From: Cylindrodendrum hubeiense
Lineage: Eukaryota; Ascomycota; Sordariomycetes; Hypocreales; Nectriaceae
NCBI GenBank assembly: GCA_014621425.1
Contig: JAANBB010000008.1
Location: 62,001 to 126,000 of the forward strand
Length of the DNA: 64,000 nucleotides
Direction of reading: 5' to 3'
Of this stretch, positions 48,682 through 60,129 are shown piece by piece. Each line of letters begins with the position of its first letter. Position 1 is the first letter of the stretch. The notes under the pieces were generated by a model. That model saw only the letters and a list, made by a program, of their open reading frames with translations. It did no database searches and was not told where the DNA came from. Position numbers and translations under genes: made by a program.

Positions 48682-48898
48682 CACGTGTCATCCCTGGCCA
48701 GTTTGCCAAAGCCACCCAGCACAATAGCTGATGCCTTAGATCTAAGGTGTTGGCATCAGATCATAGTTCGTAATGATGTGAATGACTTGACAGCCGAAAT
48801 TGATCAGCAGGGAAAAGCAGTACAGATCATGTTTTGACAATACCGACGTTTTTCATTATGTTAGGTGGAGATGGCTTATGGGCCAGGGATGACACGTG
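48682..48898. mobile_element. MITE-like element, 217 bp
   Basis: Perfect 18-bp terminal inverted repeats CACGTGTCATCCCTGGCC (48682-48699) and its reverse complement (48881-48898). Identity continues more weakly inwards. Flanked on both sides by AACT (48678-48681 and 48899-48902), a candidate 4-bp target duplication. No coding capacity. Inside it is the palindrome CCTTAGATCTAAGG within a larger hairpin (CTGATGCC...GGCATCAG). Confidence 0.7.
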
Positions 48899-49639
48899 AA
48901 CTCAGGGGCAATTAGGGACATTCAAGACACATCCGGACACTTTCTTTTACAGGACATCTTTGTAGACTTTGGTAGCATCTCTTTGAGTGCCCATATTCTT
49001 GTAGGGCAACTCGGGACTTCCCCAAGTTTGACAGATACCAATAATTTTGTGAGAGCTCAGCACCAAATGAGGTATCTACTAACTGGGCTGCATACCGAGT
49101 TACATCCGATTTGGCCCAGGTGGCCCCACAAGCATTTGGGCACTCAAAGAGATGGTTTGTTGGGGTTCCCTGGTCTCACTGTGTGGAATGTCTGTAAATG
49201 CATTCCTAGCAGGTGTGTCAGCTCGGATGTAAGCCCCTTTGAGCCGGACTGTCTCTGATAGGCTGTTGCGACCGGCATTGAGGCCATTGGATAAGATCAA
49301 TTAGTCAGTCATTGAAAGCTGCAGAGTAGGATTGAGGGATTGCGGTCGGATTCATCCGTATTCTTGACCTTCAAGAGTTGTCATGAGTGTTCAGCAGTCC
49401 CATTTTCTAGCAAGCTCAGTTAACGTTCCTTTTGGCCTGTCTTTGTGGCATTACATTGTGACCCGTTTGACCAGATGATGCTGATTGATAACATCGGTCA
49501 GGCTCGTCTATTTATTTCACTTTGAGAGTCTATTACCTATGCCTTAGCGATATTGCGGACGCCTCACATTGCGCCGGTATCACCACGGTCACAGCACCCG
49601 CTTTTCGTGGGAGGGTTATTGGGTCTCTAACCGTCTCTT

Positions 49640-49930
49640 GTGCCCGTCCCATACACAATAGCATGTACCTGAGCTTGTTCTTTTGCCCACTCGGGCCCAG
49701 TTTAACTGCGATCATATCTTTTAATTCTCAACGGTTTGTCCCATTCTGTGATGACCTCACTTCTTGCCATATGATCACATATTCTACGCATTCGAAATGC
49801 CGATTCCTTCCGAGGCTGAGTTGTAGTTGAGGTTGTATTATCTGGATTTTCGTCGAGATCAATTCTGCTACCCTAAAGCTAGCCAATTTGCGGCTGGTGG
49901 TGTGGTTGGTGGTGTGGTTGGTTTTGCCCA
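49640..49930 (+). repeat. Degenerate dispersed repeat, copy B
   Basis: Inverted relative of copy A. Ends with a small 12-bp duplication, GGTGGTGTGGTT twice near 49892-49916, before GGTTTTGCCCAGT. Confidence 0.6.
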
Positions 49931-50946
49931 GTGAGCTTTCGTGCCCATCACAACATCAGTGATAGCTCCGTCTTCTAACAGATACCGCAATAGAGAGTAG
50001 GAGCCTACTTGATGGCAGGAGCCTGCTAGATGTGACAAGGGAGACAGCACCAGGGACTCGGATAATTGACTGTTCACATTTGGGTTGCTTACCCGAGAGA
50101 ACAGGTGGAGTACTACGATGCTGCATTAGGCGCCAACACCCCAGCACCCACGCTTTTGTATTTAGTACACTTATCCGTTCGGCTGGTTGTAGGTGATCAT
50201 CCTCCAGTCCGACGTTTGCTTTTATGGATGATGCCCTAGTCAACAATGACTTTAAAAATCAGTTTCCGGAGGACTCGCAGCAACATAGAATCATTGCGTA
50301 GATCTTTATGAAGTGAAATGATCATTTATTTGCTGTCCCAGATACTTCGATTTAACTGCAACTTAGCCATAACCGTCAAGCCGTCAAGCTCGTAGAAATG
50401 GCATTTTCAATACCAGCCAGGCCAATGTCATCGTTGACACCACGATCCTATTCACCCGGGCCAGAATAGGCAATGAACCGAGTTTCCACATCACGAGGGC
50501 AAGATCAGCCAACTATATGCTCCATTCAGAGCCTCGGAGGCAAGATTCCACTGCGTTGCGGAGGTGGATCGTCCGTACGCCAAAGCTGAAACAGAAGACC
50601 TACCGACTCCACGGTCGGAGACTTGATCCAAATTGGGCTCAATTGGTGGGAAATCCAGGTCTTGGCGGGCCGCGGGCCGGTTCCACGCAATTATGGCGGG
50701 TTTAATGACGCATGCACCCCACAGAAAGGCACACAATGGGGTCGCGTCGGGACATGGTTTCAGGTACACTTATAGGCGTCCGTTGTAGGTGGAGAACAAG
50801 CCTAGTAGTTAAGTAGGAGGCCGTTATGGACCCCGTTTTGGAAACATGGCCGTTATTGGAGGAACAACCCTGGTTTCAATAAACATGCTACCCAGGCGGG
50901 ACAGGAGGTCAGTAACATATTGATCGTCAATCAATACGTCTGTTCC

Positions 50947-50954
50947 ATATAAAA
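50947..50954 (+). promoter_or_regulatory. TATA box of the GH12 gene
   Basis: ATATAAAA about 95 bp upstream of the ATG at 51046, followed by a CT-rich leader. Confidence 0.55.
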
Positions 50955-51045
50955 ACGGTCTGCCTATTTCCAATGATTTAGTTTGTGCTCTTAACCTCAC
51001 TCAATTCATCCGCTCTAGCCATCTCCCCTCATCGATCAATTCATC

Positions 51046-51933
51046 ATGAAATTCTCTTGCCTCGCCTCTGCTCTGCTCGCCACTCTGGCAGCGGCTTCTC
51101 CTACTCCTACCACGCTCGAGAAGCGTGCCACCACCTGGTGCGACAGCTGGGGTTCTCTCACCACTGGTGGATTTACGATCTACCACAACAACTGGGGAGC
51201 CGCGCAGGCAACTTCTGGTTCTCAATGCACTACTTTTACGTCTATCACCTCGGGATCTGTTGTCTGGTCCACATCGTGGACTTGGGCAGGAGGCTCGAGC
51301 TCGGTGAAGTCGTACTCCAATGTGGCCCTGGAAGCCGTTAACAAGAAGCTCTCCGCCATTAGCTCAATCCCCTCCACCTGGAAGTGGACGTAAGTACATG
51401 TTCTTCCCTCACACATTGTCGAATCAAGCACAGCAAGTTGCTTCCACTTGTCGAATTATAAGGCTAAGCAGTTTACAGTCAGACGGGATCGAACATCGTT
51501 GCCGACGTCGCGTACGATCTTTGGCTTGCTCCTTCAGTCGGAGCTAACAACCAGTACGAAATCATGATCTGGCTCGCCGCATATGGCGGCGCAGGACCCA
51601 TCTCCAGCACGGGATCAGCTATTGCTACTGTTACTATTGCCGGCTCTTCGTGGAAGGTTTACTCTGGTCCCAACGGCGATACTACAGTTTTCTCCTTCGT
51701 TGCTACCAGCACCATCACCAGCTTCAGCGGTGATCTCAACCTGTTCTTCAAGTACCTTACTTCAAGCCAAGGCGTGAGCACCAGCATGGTTGCGACCAGC
51801 CTTCAGGCCGGAACCGAGCCCTTCACCGGTAAGCTCTTTCAATGCTAGGTCTGATCAGAGAAATTGAAGCTAATGCATCACAGGTTCCAACGCGGTCTTT
51901 TCGACTTCTGCCTACACCATCTCTGTTTCATAA
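51046..51933 (+). CDS. Secreted GH12 endoglucanase/xyloglucanase
   Basis: 247 residues from exons 51046-51389, 51479-51828 and 51884-51933. Signal peptide ([18 protein letters not shown]) followed by a Kex2-like site LEKR, so the mature enzyme begins about residue 28. GH12 hallmarks: [24 protein letters not shown], nucleophile Glu in [12 protein letters not shown], and acid/base Glu in AGTEPFTG. The jelly-roll enzyme cuts beta-1,4-glucan or xyloglucan outside the cell. Its full length is typical for catalytic-domain-only members (no carbohydrate-binding module). Confidence 0.95.
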
Positions 51934-52274
51934 GTCTCGCAAGCCATTCTCGACTTTTTTGTACATATTAAATATTTAAATCTTGTACTTTTGCCGAGCC
52001 ATGAATGTCTCTAAAATATCTGCATGAAACTTGCCATAAAATTGCATAAGTATAGCTTCAGGTATATCCTAGCCAGTTTATATTGGTCTATATGAGAAGT
52101 CTATGGCTACCAGAGCTACCTTCAGTCTCCTTCTAATGGGAACCGTGTACCTCGGATCAGGATCCTTCTGATCCCTTGCGTGAATAGCCGGATAAAACCC
52201 ATTAAATGTCACGCCCTGAGCACTTCCAGCTCTATTACTTCGAATGGTGCAATATGCCAGATAAAATCGGCTTA

Positions 52275-52607
52275 TTAAGGAAATTGCACAGGTACATCAT
52301 TGCGCTTGCGGGCAGTGTGTCGAGATCGGAGAGTAATTGCACTGTTAAGACTGACATGTAAGTAAGTCAACAAATATTCCCTGCGTAAATACCTCTTACC
52401 TAGCATTGTTATACTCCCCTAGCCATTCACCTTGTGCATTTCTGACACAGCAAGCAAATTCCAGGTAATTGTTGTTTATTAGAGCGCAATGTTCCGCAAT
52501 GGGTCTCTACTAGATGTTAGTATATGCATTGGGTGAATGCTGCTACCACATACATGAGCCGCTGCAATGGCCGCAAAGAAGTAGATGACACCTCCAGAGA
52601 TCTTCAT
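52275..52607 (-). CDS. Small secreted protein, unknown function (hidden in two introns)
   Basis: Predicted 78-residue secreted peptide that no long ORF reveals. Exons 52607-52554, 52506-52400 and 52350-52275; phases close and both introns (47 and 49 nt) have GT/AG ends with ATACTAAC and TTGACTTA branch sites. The N-terminus MKISGGVIYFFAAIAAAH is a signal peptide. The mature part has three Cys (EHC...FACC) and a basic tail ending RKRNDVPVQFP. Promoter support: TATATAAGG 108 bp before the ATG and a pyrimidine/CA-rich leader. The first intron ends in a tandem acceptor TAG|TAG; using the upstream one puts a stop directly after the signal peptide. Lies tail to tail with the GH12 gene. I know no family for it. 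Confidence 0.5.
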
Positions 52608-53566
52608 TTTAAGAAAGGAGTAATATTGCGGATGTTGTCGATTTGTGTGGTCTTGGAGGAAGGAATACTCTGAAATAATGTTCTGCAGATTTGAGAAAAC
52701 GCCCTGCCTTATATACTTCTAGTATAATGCATAAGGGGAAGTAAGTTCCCAGTCTCATGGTGATCGGCAGAAACCGTCAAAGACACCGCCTATCACATTA
52801 GTTCACGTCTCCAGGATATGTGACTTGCATGTCTTATCACACGATAAGGTCATTTCGCCGCCTTACCAGTGAGATCTGGCTCTTTTTGTCCAGTGAACGA
52901 AAGTTGCCCCGTGATCAGCATTCCAATACCACGGCGCCCTTGTACGGCGCTGCGACTGGGATACGGAAACTATCGAGTTCTAACATCATCATACTTAACG
53001 GGAGAGTTCGGTTCTTTAGAGGGAGTTCGACTTTTTGCATTAACGGGTTAGTCCTTTGAAGAGGCCGGAAGCCCAGAGGTTAGAGCTGCCGATTGCTACT
53101 GAACCATCTATAGTAGCGCCCATATGATGGCTGGATTACGAGCTATGTTAAATCGAGCATTGATCCATATTTGAAATAGAACAGATCGCAAGTAGGAAGA
53201 TGTAACTCAGTTTATGTATGGAAACAGTAGAACCCATTTCCTCATGGCTGGTCCACAGTGATATGAATAGAATTTAAACACGAGTATTGAGCCTGTATAC
53301 TTTGAACAGTGTTTAAATTGCGAGTGTGAAAGAGGAAATCGATAAGGGACATGTAATATCCCAAAGATCGGCCCGATTTTGCATCCATTCTCCACTACAG
53401 TGATACACCCCCTCTCGAGGCTGTGATTTGTTTGTAAACTTCGTAAATATTAGATAAGATGAAGCTGGAACTTTTGACTACCATCAATCTCGGGCCTGAA
53501 AACTCTCAAATGCCTATTTGCGAAATGTGATGTGGAATATGGTCAACTAGGCGGGTTCCTATGACT
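52608..53566. other. Intergenic
   Basis: Promoter of the small secreted protein gene, then AT-rich DNA to the 3' end of the next regulator. No further gene seen. Confidence 0.45.
52707..52715 (-). promoter_or_regulatory. TATA box of the small secreted protein gene
   Basis: TATATAAGG on the minus strand, 108 bp upstream of the ATG at 52607. Confidence 0.6.
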
Positions 53567-56070
53567 TCAAGATTCCATGCCACGAAACATGATACAGCTT
53601 TCAAAACCTTCAAGTTCTTCCATATGAAGGCCAGGCCACATATCAGTGAGAGCCTCTTCAGGCATGTGACGTTTACTTTTTCCAGCGAAACTCGGATATC
53701 CCCAGGAATGTTCTGTTTCCGACGTCCTATCCGTCAGTACTCCCCCAACTGATGATAAATTTGAAGACATGGTATCTAAGCTAGGACAAATCTCGCTCTC
53801 TGTTATATCAGCGCTGTTAGCTGCCAAACTTTGGCATCTGTCCGCGACTGAGCTGGTATTGCGGCTCGACGACTGATCGTTGCTCAGTGGCTCGATGAAG
53901 GCCCACTCCATAGCATCCTTGGCCAGATCGGCTACCACATACATGTCCTTTAAAGATTCAATAACTGACATGCATCGGCGATAGCCCTTGTAAGCCCTCT
54001 TTCTGTCGGCCTGAATGACCCCTTTCACCTCAAGCAGGTGAATGACCGCCGCTGAGACAAGGACACTGATCCCCAAAGTCGGGAGGAAAATGTCCATGCC
54101 GGAATTATGTATCTCAGCTGCCATATCTGAAATCTGCATTGCAGCATTCTGCATGGACAGTTTGGACAACTCCTTCTCAAACAACGAGGCCCCGGGGTCG
54201 CGGAGCATTGCTGTGTACCTGGACCGGTGCAGAGTTGCCACTGCGGCGAAGTAGGTCATGTGGAGGATTGTGCGGTTCAAAGCGACGGTGGTGTCTTCCG
54301 GGTTATCAGTGTCGCATGTCAGTGAGACATATTTGCAGTTATTCGGTAAATCGTTGTACCACCTCAGGAGGTCTTCGTTGCAGGCTGCAAATGCTTCCTT
54401 GTCGTCGGGCTTTGGTACTCTGAATATCTCAGTGCCTCCATCGTCAGCATTTTCCGAGAAAATGGTGTAGTGGGTGCGGATGTGATTTCGCCAGCAATAG
54501 CAAAGTTTCGCTTTTTCGACACACAAACGGGCCAACTCGAGCCTCTTGTTCTTTTGCGTACGATATGAGCATATATCGCGGCGTGATTTGTGTGCATCAA
54601 TCACAGGCTCAAAGTCGGACTCCCCCAGCATTGAAACATTGTAGTCGTCATCTGTGATCCTAGATGGCCGCCTCATGGCTAGAGAAATGGTTCGGTCTCG
54701 AATATAGCAGGCCCACCAGACTCGTCGTCGAAGTCTTTGCACCCTTAACGAGCTTTTAGACTTGAAGTGTGACGGGTCTTGGTTCAAACCAGCTGCAAAA
54801 GCCTGAGATATTGAAACATCTATCCAATGCCATGTGTTTCGATGCTCGTCCGGGGTTTCGTACCACAATGTCATGAGGAGGAGAGTTTGTACGAGAACGA
54901 GATGATCAGATTCGGTGTTGAAGTCATACAGAATCTGGAACTTGGGTTAGAAATGCAATGTATGCACTTGTCAAAGGTTCTAAAACTCACTCGGACTCTC
55001 TGAAAGAATGCCTTGCGTGCATTCTTCCTAGTCGTGAAACCTGCATTTTGTAGATGGTGCAATGGCACATGTGCTGTGGCCGAGAATAGCACGGCCTGGA
55101 ATAGGAGCAAGCTGACTTGCCCTCCTGCACCATCCTCATTTTCGACTGACTTCAAGAACTGGTCCATGTCCAGGATTGGCATGAAGGGATAGACATATTC
55201 GAAAAATGACCAAAGAAGCGCATCTTGGCACTCGCGACTCGGCAAGGCTAGGGCCCCTTTAGCACGCAGAAAATCAACGTCGTCGGTATCAATGCCCTTT
55301 GCCAAAGGTTTGATGAAACCAGGCAATCGCGTGGGATGGGGTGTTTTTAATATATTGGAACCAGAGAATACCGAGGGTTGGTCGTTGGTGACTTCTTGGA
55401 TCGGGGTGTTCGGAGAGGAAGCTTGGCTCTGGTCAAAGACTGGCGCTGCCAGTACTCCTGACATCTCATCTGCCCGGGGAAAGAATTAGACGGTGTGTAG
55501 GCGGGCGAAATCGCGGTGCGCAACACTTGCCTTTGCTTGCTAGATCATCACCACATTCTTCGTGTGCCATTGGCGTGGATCGGGTGGTGGCAACATCGGC
55601 TGACTCCACCGTACCAGGATTTTCGGTCGACTGGTCGATCTCCATGTCTCGGTCGGCATCTTCCTTGATAGCAATATCTTGAGACGGGGCAGTCTTTGTC
55701 CCCATATTGTAGTACCTATTCAACCCATGGCTAACGTTAGTGGGATGCCCAACCTCAATCGTGAAGAGAAAAAAACACCGAAAGAGCTTTGACAAGAGAC
55801 GCCGAGGACCTGCTGGACGTACGTTGAATTGCGGCGTCTGGCCACAACACACTCGAGATTATCCCATGCGCAATTGCCGCACGGGGAGCGCTGCAGAACG
55901 TCGCATCTGACTTTGCGCGCCCTGCAAGAAAGACATGCGCGGCGTGCTCTGCGGAAAGGACCTTTCTGAGCCCGCCGAAATTCTGAAGGGGAATGTGGAG
56001 ACGCCATGTGCACGGATTCGCCGTGTGATTCTACTGCTGAGTCCGAGGTCCCATTGATGGACACCGACAT
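53567..56070 (-). CDS. Zn2Cys6 transcription factor, with a GC-AG intron
   Basis: 759 residues from exons 56070-55823, 55715-55531, 55469-54991 and 54934-53567. Zinc cluster CLSCRARKVRC then CGNC..C lies near residues 45-75. The fungal_trans domain includes FFEYVYPFMPILDMDQF, LYDFNTESDHLVLVQTLLLM, WHWIDVSISQAFAAGLNQDP and RRRVWWACYIRDRTISLAM. Intron 2 (55530-55470) starts AG|GCAAGT; a GC-AG intron is the only choice that keeps the frame, since the nearby GT donor runs into a stop. This clade resembles regulators named for cutinase or other secreted-enzyme control, but I would not name a target. Head to head with the next regulator. Confidence 0.9.
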
Positions 56071-56517
56071 GTTGCGAAAGTGGGACGAGTGATTACGACG
56101 CGATTAGGTCATTGACAATTGACAAACACGATTCTTGGTAGGAAGGAAGAAGAAGCCGCTGTGTGATCCCGGCGGCGACCTGCCTACTGCCGAAGATGAT
56201 TTAATTGACCAGGTGGCCCGGCACACGGCTATGCTATAACCGCCCCCGTTGTCAGCCTTTGCCTGGAACAGGACAAGCATTCGTGCGGAGATGGGAGATT
56301 CGGAGAAGCGTTAACTAACGCTATCTTGCTTGGCTTGGCCCAATATGGGATAGTCATCGCCTACCCCGCATAAGCGGTTCTGGGGAAGAGTGCGGAACAA
56401 CGGATGAATCTGTCCCGGCCAATTTGTCTCCATCGCCAACCTCTCAGCTCCGTCCCACTCACCTCAGCTACTTGTGCATTTCGTCTATACGCGCTGCATC
56501 GTCACGCGGTTGAGAGA
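56071..56517. promoter_or_regulatory. Divergent promoter between two Zn2Cys6 genes
   Basis: Short shared upstream region. An in-frame ATG at 56404 could extend the plus-strand gene into it. Confidence 0.5.
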
Positions 56518-58829
56518 ATGGCCCATCGCCGCTCAATGTCCGACATGGCAGACGACTCCGACGGGGCCGAGAGCCGCCGCAAACGCATCCGGCAGGCTTG
56601 TCTCAACTGCCGGAGGAAGAAAGTCCGCTGCGGGGGCGAAAAGCCCGTCTGCACCTTTTGCAGTCGCCTGTCGCAACCATGCACTTATATCGAAGATGGC
56701 CGGAGTGTGCGGCATAGGTCTACGTCGTTCTCCGGGTGCGACGACTCGACAGAGACAGTCCTTGTAGATGCCCTGATCTTGACGTTCATGTACCGTGCGC
56801 CCACTGACCAGTCATCAGGAAGCAGTGAATGCTCGGTTTTCGGCTCTAGAGGACCGCTTTTCTCGACTAGAAAGAGCAATTGAAAGGTGGGCCACATTCG
56901 ACATGTCTTAAGACTGTTGCCACAGGTTAGAATACTCATATCGTTCGTAGGTTAGAACCTCTTTTGGAATCCATCGCAGCACAACCTGCACGCCAAGAAC
57001 CACAGTCACCAATTCAATTTGATTCATCTCCTCAACAACAACAAACCGTTCCGAGTCCACCAGATCTGCCCGTCCCAATACCCGAAACGCAAGTCGCCGC
57101 AACTGAAATTCCCCTCCCGCCAACGCACACTTTGCTTTTCGCAGCCGATGTCTACTTTCGCTTCTGCCACAACCAGCCTTATTCGCTATTCCACGAACCA
57201 ACCTTTCGCCGGCGTTTGGCGGCAGGCAACTTGCCAACCCACTTGGTGTGGGCGCTTCTTTCAGCAGCTCGTCGGTTCTCGACGCTCCCAGATCTCTACT
57301 TGAAGTCCGAAGACGATGCGATGGTCTACGCAACAAGGGCTTGGAACTGCCTTAAAATCCCCTGGAATGGTGCCGCCAATGACGAGGAAGCCGTCCAACT
57401 AATCCAGACCATCAACTTAATCGTCAACACCGAGCATCCTGGTGAGACTCCTGCTTGTTGTACCACCTCTTTGACCATAATCTGATTCTCTCATAAGCTG
57501 GCCACTGCACCTCGGGATATATGAAACTAGGTTTCGCGCTTCGCATCGCCCTGCACTCTAAGCTGTACATGGAATCTAGTGCAGACGTATCTCCAGTTTT
57601 CCGAGAGGAACGCAAGAGGACCTTTTGGTCTCTCTATTTGCAAGACAAGTTGATATGCCTCTCAAAAGAGAGATTATCCAATCTCAGCGATGAGGAGTGC
57701 AAAATACCACTGCCGTGCTCGGAGGCCGCGTTCCGAGAGGGTCGAGACGAAAATGCACCGTTGCTTTCTTCAGTCACTGGCGACTGTCTGGACCAAGAAG
57801 CTGCCGATGCATGTTGCCCACTCGCTCTCATCGCGGTCATGGCATCGACTCTTAGCCGCGTGTCGCACTATGTCTTACAAGAAACGAGATATTCCCAACT
57901 GGGGCTGCCGTGGTCTTCCAATTCTCCCTACGCTGCGATATCGTCAACCTTACTTCAGCTCGAGCACTATTTTGGTGTCAATGAGGATCCCAAAGAGAGC
58001 CTAGCCCGTCGATGCTTCGTAGATGGTGCTGTGGATCAGCATCTCGCAGGCTCCTTTATCTACGCGAAAGCGCTGTTCCATCTCTCCCACTGTCTGCTGC
58101 ATCACCCCTTTCTCATTCAGCAACGCTTGAAGAAGCTAAAGCAAAGAACTCCACCTACCTTTATCAAGGCAGCATGGGATAACTGCAAGGCACATGCAAA
58201 AAGCTTGACAGACTTAAAGGATATGAAGAACCACAACGTTGTCATCCTGACGTCGCTGTACGGCTATTGCACCATGGTTGCGGGCACAATACATGTTCTG
58301 TCCATGAACGACGAGAGCGCTTCTGTTCGGGAGGAGGGGAAGAAGCACTATCATTCTGCCCTAGAGTTCTTGAGAGAGTTGTCTTGCTATTGGAAGCATG
58401 CAGCTCTCATGGTAAGCGTCTACATTCCGTGCTGGGTTTGCTGATTGTCATTGCTGACTTGTGGCAAAATTGTAGGTCAACCGGCTCGAGAGATTCCGCC
58501 TCCAGTGTGAAAACCGCCGCCAAGAGCTTGATCCCTGTACTCCAAACGCGAGCCACTCTCCACGTGATGTCAAGGCGCTGTGGCAAAGCGTTGATTACGC
58601 CTTGTTGTCTACCCCGACCCGTCCTGGAAGCCCCACACAAGGAGGTGCAACAGGCAATCTAGAGTATTTTGAATCACCAAGTCAACTGTTCGACTTTGCC
58701 GATTTTGGAATGTTTGTTGAGGGCATCGAGGCTCTTGGCACGCTTCCACTCTTTGAAGGTAGCATGGCGTTGGTTGGTGAGGACTTTGGGCAGCCTCTTG
58801 TTGAGTCGAATTTAGCACCTGTGGATTGA
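56518..58829 (+). CDS. Zn2Cys6 transcription factor
   Basis: 690 residues from exons 56518-56763, 56819-56886, 56951-57441, 57498-58411 and 58476-58829. Zinc cluster CLNCRRKKVRC..CTFC..C near residues 28-57, followed by a coiled-coil-like linker (FSALEDRFSRLERAIER) and a fungal_trans domain (DVYFRFCHNQPYSLFHEPTFRRRL, GYMKLGFALRIALHSKLY, REERKRTFWSLYLQDKL). The start is uncertain: 56518 (MAHRRSMSDMADD) is used; 56404 adds 38 residues with no family support, and 56536 is also possible. The 68-nt second exon is easily missed. Divergent partner of the preceding regulator. Confidence 0.88.
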
Positions 58830-59350
58830 TACCATGTTCCAAACTTGGGGCCTGCTAGCCTTTTTTCGTGCTATTTGTAGCAATAGCAATAATAGATTGA
58901 TGGCATCTAACTAGTTAGATAATTGTTTGAAGTATTCGGGGTCGTCGCGTTAAGAGATGGATCAACCGTGAACGAGGGCAATCTCTGACGGGTTACTGTC
59001 CAAGGGTCGTAGTGTGGGAGGCGCTTGAGATTTAATAGGAAGAAAATACAGGGTAGCCAGAATACTGGAAAATAGGATAGGAAAGCAGAAGGAATTATAA
59101 TGAACTATGAAATTCTTGCAAAATGAATTAGCGAAGCCGGCTATTAACACGGGTATGGCCCGGCCCCATCTACGCGGCCCATCGGCCCGTCTCTCTATCT
59201 GAAAGACGGCACAACTTCGAAATCAAATAATTCCCATTAGCTTTTGACACATGTTCTTGATCAATACGAATTGTAATACAATGATGCAGTCTCACTGTGT
59301 GACTACTACCCAGCCGTTGCGGGAGACAGAGTCCCCGCAAAATATTGTTC
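58830..59350. other. Intergenic, no intact gene
   Basis: 3' flank of the regulator. Any N-terminal remains of the crotonase relic here are too decayed for me to see. Confidence 0.4.
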
Positions 59351-60129
59351 CCCAGTCCAGCCATCCTTTTGGTAGTTATGAACAGGCCACGCAGATTAAA
59401 TTCCTTCTCCAACAAATCTAGTCAGGAATCTCACTTGTATTCTAATGGGTTGGTTAGGAGCTATTGTGTGGCTGTGATTAATGGGTGGGAAATAGGTAGA
59501 TCACTCCTACCCTATAGCTAGAGAATTTTCACTATCATCACACCCCTATGTCCCAGAGCAGACGGCGAATAATATAAAAGGACTTCACATGAGATTTTCC
59601 AAAAATAGATTATGCAACCTATTGCACAGAAGTGGCAAGAAGCCCGTTATGACTGCCGTGAATGGTCCCCCGGATGAACGGAATATTAGATTTTTTGGAG
59701 AGCGACGGGATATTTGCAACACCAAAATCAACTTTCATCTTATTCACAGCCAAACAATGTGCAATCATATTTGCGAGATAGCTTCCACGTATCACAAAAA
59801 ATGTCGGATGGCAGCGAGCTTCTGAACTGGCATTGACGGGTCGGGTAGTGACTGCGGATAAGTTCAAGGAATGGGATTTGTGCAATCTTGTGGTCGATGA
59901 GGGGCAATGCATGGTGAACAAGGCACCTGAGTACGCCAAGACGGTTGCCGAAAATAGTCCTGATTCGGTATTTGTAACACGGGAAGGCCTCAAACTCGGC
60001 TGGGAGGTTCTGGGGTTGTAGATGCGAGCCGGATTTTCTTTGACGGCGTATCTATAATGGATCCAATCTGCAAAAATGATTGGATACGTTTTCAGAAAGC
60101 GACAGATGCGTTGAAGAGATAGCAAACTA
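59351..60129 (+). pseudogene. Enoyl-CoA hydratase/isomerase (crotonase) pseudogene
   Basis: Decayed crotonase spread over three frames. N-terminal strand ILLVVMNRPRRLNSF at about 59363-59407; KKPVMTAVNG at 59637-59666 (different frame); then, after another frame change, IFATPKSTF and LPRITKNVGWQRASELALTG, a segment like LVVDEGQCMV..SPDSVFVTREGLKLGWE, and the C-terminal end RDSKL at 60115-60129. In-frame stops in the last frame: TAG 59779-59781, TAG 60019-60021, TAA 60055-60057 and TGA 60112-60114; the TGA sits where relatives, from memory, have Trp before RDSKL. Intact members hydrate or isomerise enoyl-CoA in mitochondria or peroxisomes. An antisense 195-codon ORF over this region is a shadow. 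Confidence 0.7.

Larger units (their letters stand above)
47220..51045. other. Gene-free 3.8-kb region with old repeats and a MITE-like element
   Basis: No gene I can support. Contains two inverted copies of a degenerate repeat (48330-48650 and 49640-49930) and a 217-bp TIR element (48682-48898). TTGGTCCGCG at 47431-47440 belongs to the P450 promoter; a TATA box at 50947-50954 belongs to the GH12 gene. ORFs such as 48896-49258 look like chance. Confidence 0.5.

Noticed and set aside
48896..49258. 120-codon ORF beside the MITE-like element
   Set aside because: No similarity to a transposase or any family; starts at the edge of the element and looks like chance.
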